Source: Leptolyngbya sp. Prado105 (GTDB lineage Bacteria; Cyanobacteriota; Cyanobacteriia; Leptolyngbyales; Leptolyngbyaceae). Taken from it: a stretch of DNA of 49,079 bases. A program made the translations under genes and the position numbers. Numbering within the stretch: the stretch's first letter is position 1; each line of letters opens with the position of its first letter. The notes under the pieces were generated by a model. The model was given only the letters and a program-made list of their open reading frames with translations. It had not been told where the DNA came from and ran no database searches. Of this stretch, positions 34,092 through 43,900 are shown piece by piece. The stretch is from the NCBI GenBank assembly GCA_025454375.1, contig JALOOO010000009.1, positions 1 through 49,079 on the forward strand, written 5' to 3'.

Positions 34092-36269
34092 CTAAGGAGT
34101 CCGAGCCTTTGATTTCACTTGTATGGTTGTCCGCTCTCCTAACAAAACTGCATGAACTGCGGCATCCCATCGCGTCTGTTCTCCCTCGCGCCAAAACTTC
34201 AAATCCACCAAATCTTGACCTACTTGAATGTTCTGTAGAGTAATTTCAGGCAACCACTGAGGTAAATGGGGATCAACATAGAGATAACCATTTGGAGCAT
34301 CCGCCTGCACTCCCAACATCGCTTGGAGTAACTGGAACACTGATGCCGCTGCCCATGCCTGCGGAACATTTGCTGCTAGATAGGGCGCAGGGAAAGTTCC
34401 AGGTTGACGGGGTACTCCTGCATATAACTCTGGTAAACGATAGCTTGCAAAGTAGCTTCCCGCATCAAAAATACCTTCTGCAACTTGAGCGGCTTCGGTT
34501 GCAAATCCATACCGCTTGAAACCCATTGCAATAAGGCTGTTGTCATGGGGCCAAACCGTGCCTCGGTGATAGGAAAACGGGTTGTAAGCAGGATTTTGGC
34601 TCGATAGAGTGCGAATGCCCCATCCGCTCCACATATCGGGCTGTAAAAGGCGTTCTACGACCCGCGCCGCTCGATCGCGACGAATGATGCCACTCCAAAG
34701 ACAATGCCCTACGTTCGAGGCGATCGTATTTACGGGTTGCTTATCCGGATCAAGCGCGAAAGCATAGAATCCTAACGCTTCAGACCAAAACTTCTCCTCG
34801 AATTGAGCTTGTAACTGTGCTGCTTTGGTGCGAAGTGTATTTGCTCGATCGAGTTCTCCCAAATGCTCAAATACTTCTGCCATTCGCATCCAAGCATCGA
34901 ACGCATAGCCTTGTAACTCGCAGAGCGCTTTTGGTGCTTTTACTTGGGTTCCATCTGGGTAAACGATCGCATCTCCTGAATCTTTCCAAGCCTGATTCTC
35001 AATTCGATACGATGACGAGGTGCGCGATTTGTACTCCTGGAATCCATCGCCATCGAGATCACCATAGCGATCGAGCCACTCCAGAGCTAGTAGAATCGTA
35101 TCCCGATAGTCTTTTAACAAAGCATCATCGCCTAACCATTTCCAGGCTTCGTGGAGTGTAATGAGGAATAAAGCAGTTGAATCAGCACTTCCGTAGTAGG
35201 GACCAAAAGGAATTTGCTGAGTTTGCGCTAACTCTCCTCGTCGAATTTCATGCAGAATCTTACCAGGTTGAGCATCTCGCCAATCATCTACCTCTTTTGC
35301 CTGAAATTCAGCAAGCCTACGAACTGCTCCCAAGGCAAAGTTCGGATGCACAATCATTGTCTGCAAGCTAGCAATTAAGCTATCCCGCCCAAACAATGTG
35401 ACAAACTTTGGTACACCCGCAGCAGCAATCCAGATATCTTCTCCATAGTCATAATCAAATAATCTCAATGCACCTAAATCTTCAACGGATTGTTGATACA
35501 ATCGCTGCACAATATCATGAATCGTTTTAGCCTTGGTTGCAGAACGCCGCCAAATCTCATGCAGTCGCTCAATTTCGGTGTTAACTTGGCTTGGATCGAC
35601 TGCATCTTTGTAGCGATAGGCGATCGCATCCCGAATATGTTCATTGTCTGCTAAAACATAGTTACAGACTGTTTGCCAGACTTCGCCCGGTTGTAGTTTG
35701 ATTTCAAAGGTAATTCGTCCATTCGCATAGTGTACTGGCGAGTTGCAATGACGAATTTGGTATCTTAAGCAGCGGTAGAAGTTTTCGTTGTGATACGTGG
35801 TTGTTAATTCTCGATCGTCTCGATTCCATTGGGTTTCAATCTTTCCTCGTCGAACAAATTTCTGGGATTCGACTTCAAAGACATCCGCGAAATCCGATCG
35901 CAGTGCAATCTCCAGATTAAAACTGACAGGATGAAGCGAGTGATTTGTTATTTCTAGCTCTTCAAGTACGCCAGATTCAACGACGCGGCTAATGACAAAA
36001 GATAGCGTCCCGGCTTGAATTTCGCCTTCTTTTGCTGTAAACGTGGGATTGGTGAGATAGATTTTTGCAGCATAGTAAGTGGTAGTGGTGGAATTGATTC
36101 GAGTCCACTCGTACCCATTAATATACGAACCGTAGTAACTTAGAAACCGCGTGTCGTCGGAAAAGATACCGAGATAGCCATCTGAGTAGATTTGTCCAGC
36201 TAAATCACTCACCATGAACGTATTGCCGTGATTGAGGGTGAGAATTCGTGGCCCGACATAAATTTGCAT
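34092..36269 (-). CDS. Glycogen-debranching-type amylo-alpha-1,6-glucosidase
   Basis: A 725-residue protein. The N-terminal glycogen-debranching domain spans about 1-220 (GNTFMVSDLAGQIYSDGYLG, FSDDTRFLSYY). The catalytic alpha/alpha barrel (about 270-720) has IWIAAAGVPKFVTLFGRDSL, YDGDGFQEY-like calcium-type residues in DLDGDGFQEY, and YHRGTVWPHDNSLIAMGF. It would trim branch glucoses from glycogen-like glucans or related sugars. GAGGAG precedes the ATG. A shared regulatory element lies about 80-115 nt upstream, linking it to the lipoprotein, HdeD and PRC genes. Substrate is family inference. Confidence 0.9.
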   Translation of the reverse strand: MQIYVGPRILTLNHGNTFMVSDLAGQIYSDGYLGIFSDDTRFLSYYGSYINGYEWTRINSTTTTYYAAKIYLTNPTFTAKEGEIQAGTLSFVISRVVESGVLEELEITNHSLHPVSFNLEIALRSDFADVFEVESQKFVRRGKIETQWNRDDRELTTTYHNENFYRCLRYQIRHCNSPVHYANGRITFEIKLQPGEVWQTVCNYVLADNEHIRDAIAYRYKDAVDPSQVNTEIERLHEIWRRSATKAKTIHDIVQRLYQQSVEDLGALRLFDYDYGEDIWIAAAGVPKFVTLFGRDSLIASLQTMIVHPNFALGAVRRLAEFQAKEVDDWRDAQPGKILHEIRRGELAQTQQIPFGPYYGSADSTALFLITLHEAWKWLGDDALLKDYRDTILLALEWLDRYGDLDGDGFQEYKSRTSSSYRIENQAWKDSGDAIVYPDGTQVKAPKALCELQGYAFDAWMRMAEVFEHLGELDRANTLRTKAAQLQAQFEEKFWSEALGFYAFALDPDKQPVNTIASNVGHCLWSGIIRRDRAARVVERLLQPDMWSGWGIRTLSSQNPAYNPFSYHRGTVWPHDNSLIAMGFKRYGFATEAAQVAEGIFDAGSYFASYRLPELYAGVPRQPGTFPAPYLAANVPQAWAAASVFQLLQAMLGVQADAPNGYLYVDPHLPQWLPEITLQNIQVGQDLVDLKFWREGEQTRWDAAVHAVLLGERTTIQVKSKARTP

Positions 36270-36578
36270 ATCTGCTCCTCATTATAAAAAGAGGCTTCTG
36301 ATACGAATTGCCCACGCTTCAAAAAGCCTCGACTCAGGACAGTACAAATTGAACGATAAGAAGCAAGCGTGGAAATCTGGTGGAAAACAACCGCGATCGC
36401 TTCAAACTACTTCTATGGAGATATACACTCTCCATCTAGAATCTCAATGCCTCGATAAGCATACGACTTAAGATAAATCTATTGACGATCGCACACATAG
36501 TACAAGTACGCTCTCTTATTGCTGATTTAATCGGTTGAATCACAGACGAAGCACAGTTTTTCTACAGGGGAGCCATCT
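36270..36578. other. Divergent intergenic region with one shared element
   Basis: It separates the debranching-type gene (minus) from the wrecked regulator gene (plus). It carries the direct-repeat element at 36352-36386, facing the debranching-type gene, and AGGGGAG just before ATG 36579. Nothing else recognised. Confidence 0.5.
36352..36386 (-). promoter_or_regulatory. Shared 11-nt-period direct-repeat element, upstream of debranching-type gene
   Basis: On the minus strand two exact TTTCCAC half-sites (first base 36386 and 36375) are followed by GCTTGCTTCTTATCGTT. The 20-base block spanning both repeats is identical to the copy at 17806-17840. TACTGT lies 16 nt beyond TTGCTT and could be a -10. 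Confidence 0.65.
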
Positions 36579-37298
36579 ATGAAAATTCTGCTAGTAGAAG
36601 ATGATGATGAAATGGTGATCTCAAACGAACTCAAGCAGCTTTAGCACAAAGTGAAGAACAATTGAGATTAGCACTCGAAGCAACAGGTGCAGCAGTTTGG
36701 GACTGGAATTGCCTGACGGATGAAGCCTGGACATCCGAGGAATACCACAACATCTTTGGAATTCCGCCTGGGAGTCACTCTTTAAGCTATGACATTTGGC
36801 TGAATGAATTTGTGCATCCCGACGATCGCGCTTGGGTGGATGAAGCCATGCAGCAAGTTCGGAATCATCAACACCTAGAGTTCTCGATCGAGTATCGCAT
36901 TCTTCATTCGGAAGGTGTCCGCTGGGTCGCAGTTCAAGGGAAAACCGTTTATAACAGCAATGGTGAACTGATTCGAGCAGTCGGAACGGTACTGAATATC
37001 ACTTCACGTAAGCAGGTAGAAAAGGACATCGGCTCAAGAAGCTTTAGCAAGATGGTCACAAACGAACCCGAACCTATTAATTAGTGACATTGGAGTGCCA
37101 GATACAGATGGCGATCAATTGTTGCAGCACATTCGTTCTCATGTTGCAGAGTTCCAAACGATACCTGCAATCGCACTAACCGCTTATGCTTCTGAGGTCG
37201 ATCAGCAGCAAGTCTTAGATGCTAGTTATCAAAGGTACTGAGCAAAGCCGATCGATCCAGGTACTCTTGTTGTAACAGTTGCACAATTGATTACGTAA
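36579..37298 (+). pseudogene. Wrecked REC-PAS-REC signalling gene
   Basis: Three pieces in shifting frames. ATG 36579 (with AGGGGAG upstream) opens MKILLVEDDDEMV, a receiver start, and stops after 21 codons. In another frame a PAS domain follows (36640-37050, AQSEEQLRLALEATGAAVWD to GTVLNITSRKQVE). After a further shift a receiver C-terminus reads LLISDIGVPDTDGDQLLQHI and PAIALTAYA, is interrupted by TGA after SYQRY, and ends AKPIDPGTLVVTVAQL. The histidine-kinase core and most of the first receiver are missing. An open 140-codon frame (36662-37084) covers only the PAS part. Confidence 0.75.
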
Positions 37299-37378
37299 CC
37301 TACTATCTCTACAGATAGATTGATTTACTACCTACTGCTCAAATAGGATGAATTCATAAACGCCCAAGGAGGGTTCCC

Positions 37379-38011
37379 GTGAGTAATAGTTTGACCGCAA
37401 ATAAGATAGCAGAAACCCAGTGCCCGATCGAGGAATCGCTACAACAGCGCTGGAGTCCTTGCACATTCTCCGATCGCAAAGTTGAAACGAAGAAGTTGTG
37501 TAGTGTTTTAGAAGCAGCACGCTGGGCAGCTTCTTCTTACAACGAACAACCTTGGAGCTATATTATCGCAACTCAAGACAATCCGGCTGAATTTGATCAA
37601 TTACTCGGTTGCCTTGCCGAGGGAAATCAAGAATGGGCGCGAAATGCTCCAATACTCATGCTATCTGTCGCAAAACTGAATTTTGAGCGGAACGGTAAAG
37701 ACAATCGCCATGCTTTTCATGATGTTGGAGCCGCTTCTGCAAACTTAGCAATGCAAGCGGCTGCATTAGGATTATTTGTGCATCAGATGGCAGGCTTCGA
37801 TGTACAAAAAGCGAAAGACATCTACAATATTCCTGAAGGTTATGAGCCAGTTGCAGCGATCGCATTAGGCTATATGGGCGATCCCAGCACTGCATCGGAA
37901 AAACTACAAGAGCGAGATTCGGCTCCGCGTACTCGCAAATCATTGGAGACTTTTATCTTTACAGAAAGTTGGGGACAAACTTCAGCATTGCTCAACACTG
38001 AGCCAGAATAA
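37379..38011 (+). CDS. Nitroreductase family protein
   Basis: A 210-residue flavin enzyme. The GTG start at 37379 is chosen because AAGGAGG lies 5 nt before it. QQRWSPCTFSDRKV near the N-terminus and LEAARWAASSYNEQPWSYII bind FMN in this family. HDVGAASANLAMQAAALGL and ALGYMGDP complete the fold. It would use NAD(P)H to reduce nitro compounds or quinones in the cytoplasm as a dimer. It is single and not clearly part of an operon; the AI-2E gene converges 22 nt away. Physiological substrate unknown. Confidence 0.9.
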   Translation: MSNSLTANKIAETQCPIEESLQQRWSPCTFSDRKVETKKLCSVLEAARWAASSYNEQPWSYIIATQDNPAEFDQLLGCLAEGNQEWARNAPILMLSVAKLNFERNGKDNRHAFHDVGAASANLAMQAAALGLFVHQMAGFDVQKAKDIYNIPEGYEPVAAIALGYMGDPSTASEKLQERDSAPRTRKSLETFIFTESWGQTSALLNTEPE

Positions 38012-38033
38012 CGTTCTGAAAGGGTCTTCTAAA

Positions 38034-39053
38034 TTAACGCTGATTCAGCACATCCTTAACCAGTAGTTCTTTGACCCAAACCTGAGTCACAACAAGCAGT
38101 GGTAGTGCAAGAAACAAGCCTAAGAATCCAAAGAAACTCGCAAAGACTAGCTGAGATGCTAGCGTGACAGCGGGTAGCAAAGAAACCTGTCTTTGCATGA
38201 TCAGGGGCGTAAGAACGTTGCTTTCAAGTTGTTGAATTGCAATGTACGCGATCAAGACTGCGATCGCTTTTTCCGGAGAATCAAGCAGCGCTAGTAATAT
38301 CGGCGGAATTGTACTTAGCGTTGGTCCAATATTCGGGATAAATGTGAGTACACCTGATAGAACTCCATTCGCTAAGGCTAATGGCACTTGTAGGATTAAT
38401 AGCGCGATCGCATTCAACACCGAAATGATCACCATATTCGCTAAAGTGCCTGTTACCCAACCGCCTAAGCTTCTTTCACACTGCTGTAAAATCTCTTCGA
38501 CGCGGGGACGATACGACGCGGGAAACAGCAGCGTAAAGCCTTGTCGATAAGGAGTCGGACTTGCTAGGAGCATGATCGTTAGAACCAGAACGATCAGCAC
38601 GTTCAACAGCACTCCTAGTGAATTCGTGAACAAGGTTAAGAAGTTCCCGAATAGATTAAACGTCAGCGATCTCAGTTGTTCAGCCAGTCCGCCCCAGTTG
38701 CGAGTTTCCTGAACAAACTGGTCTGGAATGATGTCTCGGAGCCAACCTGACCAACTGCGGAGTCGTTCTAATCCTTCAGGTGCAAGCGTCGCTAGATCCT
38801 GCAATTGAGTGAGAAACGGAGGCACGACTAGAATAAAAAAACCAGCAATTAGCAAGAGCAATAGGGCGATCGATAGAAAAATTGCGATCGGACGCTTGAT
38901 TCGCAATCGTTGAAAGACTCGGACTAATCGATTCAATGCAACCGCAATGACGATCGCGCTAAACACCAGCAGCAGAACTTGCCGAATTTGCCAGGAAAAA
39001 TAAAGACAGACAATAAAAATAACGATAGCGATCGCTTGTCCGGTTCTCATCAT
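38034..39053 (-). CDS. AI-2E family transporter (paralog 2)
   Basis: A 339-residue membrane protein with the same layout as the protein at 25614: N-terminal helices, a soluble segment (about 95-150), and C-terminal helices with FIPNIGPTLSTIPPILL and ESNVLTPLIMQRQV. It is clearly the same family but only moderately similar, so the duplication is not recent. The ATG lies 4 nt after the stop of the hydrolase-like gene at 39058, which indicates a two-gene operon. Substrate unknown. Confidence 0.9.
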   Translation of the reverse strand: MMRTGQAIAIVIFIVCLYFSWQIRQVLLLVFSAIVIAVALNRLVRVFQRLRIKRPIAIFLSIALLLLLIAGFFILVVPPFLTQLQDLATLAPEGLERLRSWSGWLRDIIPDQFVQETRNWGGLAEQLRSLTFNLFGNFLTLFTNSLGVLLNVLIVLVLTIMLLASPTPYRQGFTLLFPASYRPRVEEILQQCERSLGGWVTGTLANMVIISVLNAIALLILQVPLALANGVLSGVLTFIPNIGPTLSTIPPILLALLDSPEKAIAVLIAYIAIQQLESNVLTPLIMQRQVSLLPAVTLASQLVFASFFGFLGLFLALPLLVVTQVWVKELLVKDVLNQR

Positions 39054-39057
39054 CTTT

Positions 39058-40104
39058 TTAATTAGGTTGTGCTGTCAGTGAGCCTGTTTGAGCAGGACAG
39101 TTCGCGGTTAGGGGTTGATCGATCGACCAGATTGGCAATTGATTCACCTGATCTATCGTGTGTTGAAGATGAGAGGTCTGGTTAAAGGCAATGGCATCTC
39201 CGAAATACCCTTCAGATCCAGAGTGTTCTTGATCCCCGATATTGCAAACCGTATAGCGTTCTTGTTGTCTTGCTTGGTTCACCGGAGAACCGCTCACGAT
39301 ACGCCAACGTGCAGGAAAGACGACACGGGGAAGCTGAGTGATCCAATCGCGATCGCCCCACAAGTGATAAACATGATCGACCTCGTTAAATCCTGCTCTA
39401 CCGTCAAAATCGCCCCCAATCGAAACAACTGTGACACGAGCATTGATCCAGTGGTTAAGATGCGGTGCTGCACCTAAAGCAACTTGAGTTCCGCCACTGG
39501 TACTCAGGAGAATTAAGTTAATCGGTCGATCAGAACGAGCAATCCGATGGGCAGCATTCATCCGATCGACGATGGTGTGAGCAATACTCAAGTTGTAAAC
39601 CGGACCATAGCGATCGTCGGCTGAGATCGCAAAGCGCCAAAGATTGCGGATTTGAATCAGCGCATATGCGAGTGATTCGCTATCTTTTGCAGTTTGCCAC
39701 ACCGCAGATGAAAATCCTTCGTCAAGACCTAGATTGGCGACTGAATAAGGAAAGACATCGCGCACCGCAACACAGTTCGAGTGACGTGCAGCAAGTTGAT
39801 CCACAAACTGCCGTTCGCCCTCGGTAATTTCATCTGACGAAAAGTTTCCCACACCAGGAAGAAACACAAGATAACAATCAATCTTTGAGACTGGAGAAAC
39901 GGCGGCAGACTGGAGCAACACGTCTGGCTTTTCTTCATCTTCCTGTTCCAGACCTAAGCTTTCAGCAGTCTGGTTCAACCACCAAACGATCGTGGTAACG
40001 GGTGCAAGCATTCCCCACAATACGAGGAACCCGCCCGCTAGAAAAATGAGCTTCACGGTGGTTCCACTCAAGCGATGCACTGTCCGGCTAATCCATCGAC
40101 GCAT
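39058..40104 (-). CDS. Membrane-anchored alpha/beta-hydrolase-like protein
   Basis: A 348-residue protein with an N-terminal membrane helix (LIFLAGGFLVLWGMLAPVTT) and a hydrolase-like domain. The domain is homologous to residues about 365-620 of the 1210-residue protein at 40970. Both share a (F/Y)L.GVG start, a PYSV segment, SAD.RYG..YNL, a SGG turn (here LSTSGGTQ, there GFSGGGQ) and HLYHL/HVYHLWGD. The nucleophile Ser would be in the SGG turn. Known function: none that I can name. It forms an operon with the AI-2E gene and is divergent from the Yip1-like gene. Confidence 0.75.
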   Translation of the reverse strand: MRRWISRTVHRLSGTTVKLIFLAGGFLVLWGMLAPVTTIVWWLNQTAESLGLEQEDEEKPDVLLQSAAVSPVSKIDCYLVFLPGVGNFSSDEITEGERQFVDQLAARHSNCVAVRDVFPYSVANLGLDEGFSSAVWQTAKDSESLAYALIQIRNLWRFAISADDRYGPVYNLSIAHTIVDRMNAAHRIARSDRPINLILLSTSGGTQVALGAAPHLNHWINARVTVVSIGGDFDGRAGFNEVDHVYHLWGDRDWITQLPRVVFPARWRIVSGSPVNQARQQERYTVCNIGDQEHSGSEGYFGDAIAFNQTSHLQHTIDQVNQLPIWSIDQPLTANCPAQTGSLTAQPN

Positions 40105-40288
40105 TTGAGAATTCTTCCGTTTATTCTTGAGGACGCGAAGCTAATTTGTTGAAGCTTAACGACATCGCTAGACTACGAAGTTGCCCAGAAAGATACGTCT
40201 ACCCTCGGAGTAAGATATCGTGGAGAAACACATGGAATGATAGATTGTTCAAGATAAAGTCATTGTTGCTATCAGTAAGGAACTCGAT

Positions 40289-40852
40289 ATGAAGCACGAT
40301 GCCGCGAGAGAAGTAAGTATATGGCGAACGATTCGGGATGCGCTTACCCTCAGTCCTCGTTTATCTGAATCTGTAGAGGGCAACCAGAAAACCCGTCGCT
40401 TTGCATTCACGATCGTACTTCTCGCAGCACTTTCCCGGACGCTCGGAAGCGCAGTGATTTCTTTACTGAACCGAGTCACATTACCAGCACTTTTAATTAC
40501 TGCGGTATCAGGATTCTTCACGGTCATTGTGGGTTACTACTTCTGGACATTCACCATTTGGAAACTGGGGCAGTGGTCAAAGTTCAATCCACCCGCGTAT
40601 CAAGAGTTACTAACTCTAGTTGGATTTGCTTACTCGCCCCAAATCCTGAACGTTCTAACTCTAATCCCGCTATTCGGCAGACCGATCGAGCTAATTCTAG
40701 CCGCGTGGACACTTTTAGCTGTGACGATCGCAGTTCAGCGAGTCATGCGGATCACGATGCTTCAGGCTACCGTGATTAGTTTCGTCAGTTTTCCCGTGAT
40801 TCAGATTGTGTCAACGGTGGTTCAAGTTTTGTCACAACAGTTCAAAAATTAA
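40289..40852 (+). CDS. Yip1-like membrane protein
   Basis: A 187-residue protein with about five hydrophobic helices after a basic N-terminus. The layout, with ALSRTLGSAVISLLNRV, then GYYFWTFTIWKLG, then FAYSPQILNVLTLIPLFG, follows Yip1-domain proteins: a YSP-type segment followed by helices. The first 210 residues of the next protein (40970) repeat the same layout (LSQAVAQSVILFANRV, ASYAPLIFSVFGAMPYFG). Yip1-type proteins affect membrane organisation in eukaryotes; bacterial roles are unclear. It lies 117 nt upstream of the fusion gene in the same direction. Confidence 0.75.
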   Translation: MKHDAAREVSIWRTIRDALTLSPRLSESVEGNQKTRRFAFTIVLLAALSRTLGSAVISLLNRVTLPALLITAVSGFFTVIVGYYFWTFTIWKLGQWSKFNPPAYQELLTLVGFAYSPQILNVLTLIPLFGRPIELILAAWTLLAVTIAVQRVMRITMLQATVISFVSFPVIQIVSTVVQVLSQQFKN

Positions 40853-40969
40853 CTAAGCAATGAAAAAGTGGGTTTCTCTCGATCGATAGAGACAGCATTG
40901 ATTTGTAAACCAGTAAGATCCGCACGCTTGATCAAAGGCAACGCGAAACAAATCTAGAGCAAGCGATAA

Positions 40970-43900
40970 ATGATCAATGAAACTTTCAGCCAGTTTTGGC
41001 AGCAGTTCGGAGAAATTTTGGCGCTGCATTCTGAGGCATTTGAGCAACTGAACACGCTGCCAGGTAGCTCTACAGCGGCAGTGATGATTGTCTTAGCAGC
41101 AGGTCTATCTCAAGCTGTGGCTCAGAGTGTGATCCTGTTTGCCAATCGAGTCAAGCCGCTCCGCTTTGTGTTGACGCTGATTATTGGCGTGATTCTTTTT
41201 GCGTTTGGGTATCTCTTTCTGGTTCTGAGTACCTGGATGATTAGCTTTGCTCCGTTTACGATCGAAGCTCCGTTTGCGGTAGTGGAGCGCACTCTTGGCG
41301 CAAGCTATGCCCCATTAATTTTTAGTGTGTTTGGAGCCATGCCCTACTTCGGCGAACCGATTCTCTCCCTGTTGTCGTTTTGGCACTTGCTGACGATTGT
41401 GGTTGGGTTCGCGTCTGCCACTCATGCAACGCTATGGCAAGCCTTTGGAACTGTGGGATTAGGATGGCTGATGCTGTGGTTGCTACAGCACACGATTGGA
41501 CAACCGATCTCGAATTTGGGCTACCGGATTGCTTGCCAGGTTGCAGGTGTGGAGCTAGTGATTAAGCGGCAGTCTTTTTTAAGGCGTTTGCAGCAAAATC
41601 TTCGTGCTTTTCCGATTCGGGATCAGTCCCCCGTAAAAGTTGCAGCAACCGGAAGTTCTGTTGTATCTCCGATCGAAGAACTAGATAAAATCGCGCCTTC
41701 ACTGAGCGTCTTAGAACCTGCTGCAATTTTTCAGACCGATGCTGTGACTTCAGCACCTTCTAAAGTTTCAAGTCGATTCTCGACGATCGCCGTTCAAGGA
41801 GGCGGGTATCTCAGTCTGATCGGGGTCACATTGATCGCGATCGTGCTACTTTTGCCGATTCGCGCTTTATTTATTGGGGTTGAGCAGTCTGGTAGCATTT
41901 CGCAATTCGTTCTGAATTTAGTTTGGATTGGGATCATTGCGATCGTGGCGGCGGCGCTGCTTGCGCCGTGGGAAACGTTGGGTTGGTGGGCAGGTTGGTA
42001 CGGCGATCGCTTAGATACAACTTCTGATCCGCAACCTCAAACGATTTCCGCTCAACCCTCACGGTATGTGGTGTATCTTGATGGCGTTGGACAGTCTACG
42101 CTTGATTATTTGTCGGATAGTCAAGCTTTTGTCGATGCTTTAGAACACGACCTGCCGCAGGACATTCAAGTGATCAAAGGCATTATGCCGTACTCAGTTC
42201 GTAATAACCCTTTAACTGGTGCAACTCGTCCGCTTGCTTTTCTTTGGCGACTGGCAGACCAATTTCGCCTCAAAGATCCGACAAGCGTATTCGGTTACTT
42301 TGTCAATCTTCGCAATGTTCTAGCTGTTGCAGTTTCAGCAGATAAACGCTATGGACTGCTCTACAACTTGGGCATTGCTCGGATTATCTATCGATCGCTG
42401 ATTCAACACGGTTACTCGATCAATCAGAATGTTCCGATCACACTGATTGGATTTAGTGGCGGTGGACAAATGGCTGCGGGAGCCGCGCAATATCTACGAC
42501 AGGCATTGATTGCTCCGATCGAGATTATTTCGCTCGGTGGGGTGATTAGTGGCAACCTCAACATTCTCAATGTCGAGCATCTCTATCACTTGGTCGGAGA
42601 CAAAGATGAAGTTGAACGAATTGGTCCTGTGATGTTTCCTGGACGCTGGAAAGTTTTCTTTCTGTCCTACTGGAATCGCGCGAAACGGATGGGAAAAGTA
42701 AGCCTGATTTCTCTAGGTCCGGTTGGACATCAACTTCCAGGCGGATTACTAGACCCAGAACAGTTTTTGCCGGATGGTCGGAGTCATCTACAGCAAACCC
42801 TCGACCGCGTTGAAGAAATCTTACTCAGTACAGCTGATAATGTCGATCGAACGACTCCCCAGCAATTAAGTAACTACGATCGATATCGAAAAGCTACTTT
42901 CAATCAACCCCAGTTCTATCCGATTGGTCGATCAGTGTCATCAGAACATTACCAACCCATCGCGCAATGGCTGGGACGATTGATTCTTCCGTCTAAGAAT
43001 CAACGATACAAAGGTATTCTGTTTGAAATTCATCATGCCCCAGTTGATTTCCAGGATTTAGTTGGACAGATTGTAACGCTGCGGTTTAGCGATGATCCTC
43101 AAGTGCAAGCATACATTCAGGCAGTCACAAGAGATGTTCATTTGAGTCCTCAAGCGGAACATAGCATCGAACAGGGTAGAGTTCATCCTACTCGACTCAA
43201 CCATTGGAGACAGGTCAATCCCTTAGAATCCTTGGCAGGATCGCATCCGATCAATGATGTGATTGTAATGTTGCAAGATCCGATCGTGGTGGATCAATCT
43301 ACTTCCGTTCTGACGATCGCTCATGATCCAGTGCAAATCACAGGTCGCTACTATGGGCTGGTGAAATTTGTGCAACCGATTCAGAGCGATTTGTTTCAGG
43401 TGATTCACTTCGATCGAACTTCTCGACAGTTCACCGGAGCAGAAGAAACCGTTTACTTACCTCAAGTGATTGCGAATCAATATGATACGTATTCATCTAG
43501 CATTCAAAACATTGAACAGTCTCCCCTCAACGATATGGGATGGTACATCTATGGTGCGCCAGATGAGTCAGGACGGTTTGTAGTGCAGGCAATTGCGCCC
43601 CGGAAATTGTTGCAAGTGAAATGCGATCGACAAATCACAGGCATATCATCAGCCAAACACTACCTCAAAAAAGAGTCTTGGAACAATCTTGCGGCTCAGA
43701 AAGGTCAAATCAGCAGAATTCTTCTGAGTGATGAAACTGAGAATACAACCACTTGGCACGAAGGAAAACGAGCATTACTGATTCACATTTACGGTGGAAT
43801 TGGCGGTAAAAAAACAGAACCTGCCGCGCAAAGTCCGCTTTACTTTGGTCACTTTGCTTATGGGATTGCAAAAGTGGTGCGAGATCCTTTAGCAGATGAA

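Noticed and set aside
34817-35161. 114-codon plus-strand frame within the debranching-type gene
   Set aside because: Complementary-strand shadow of a long, motif-bearing coding sequence.
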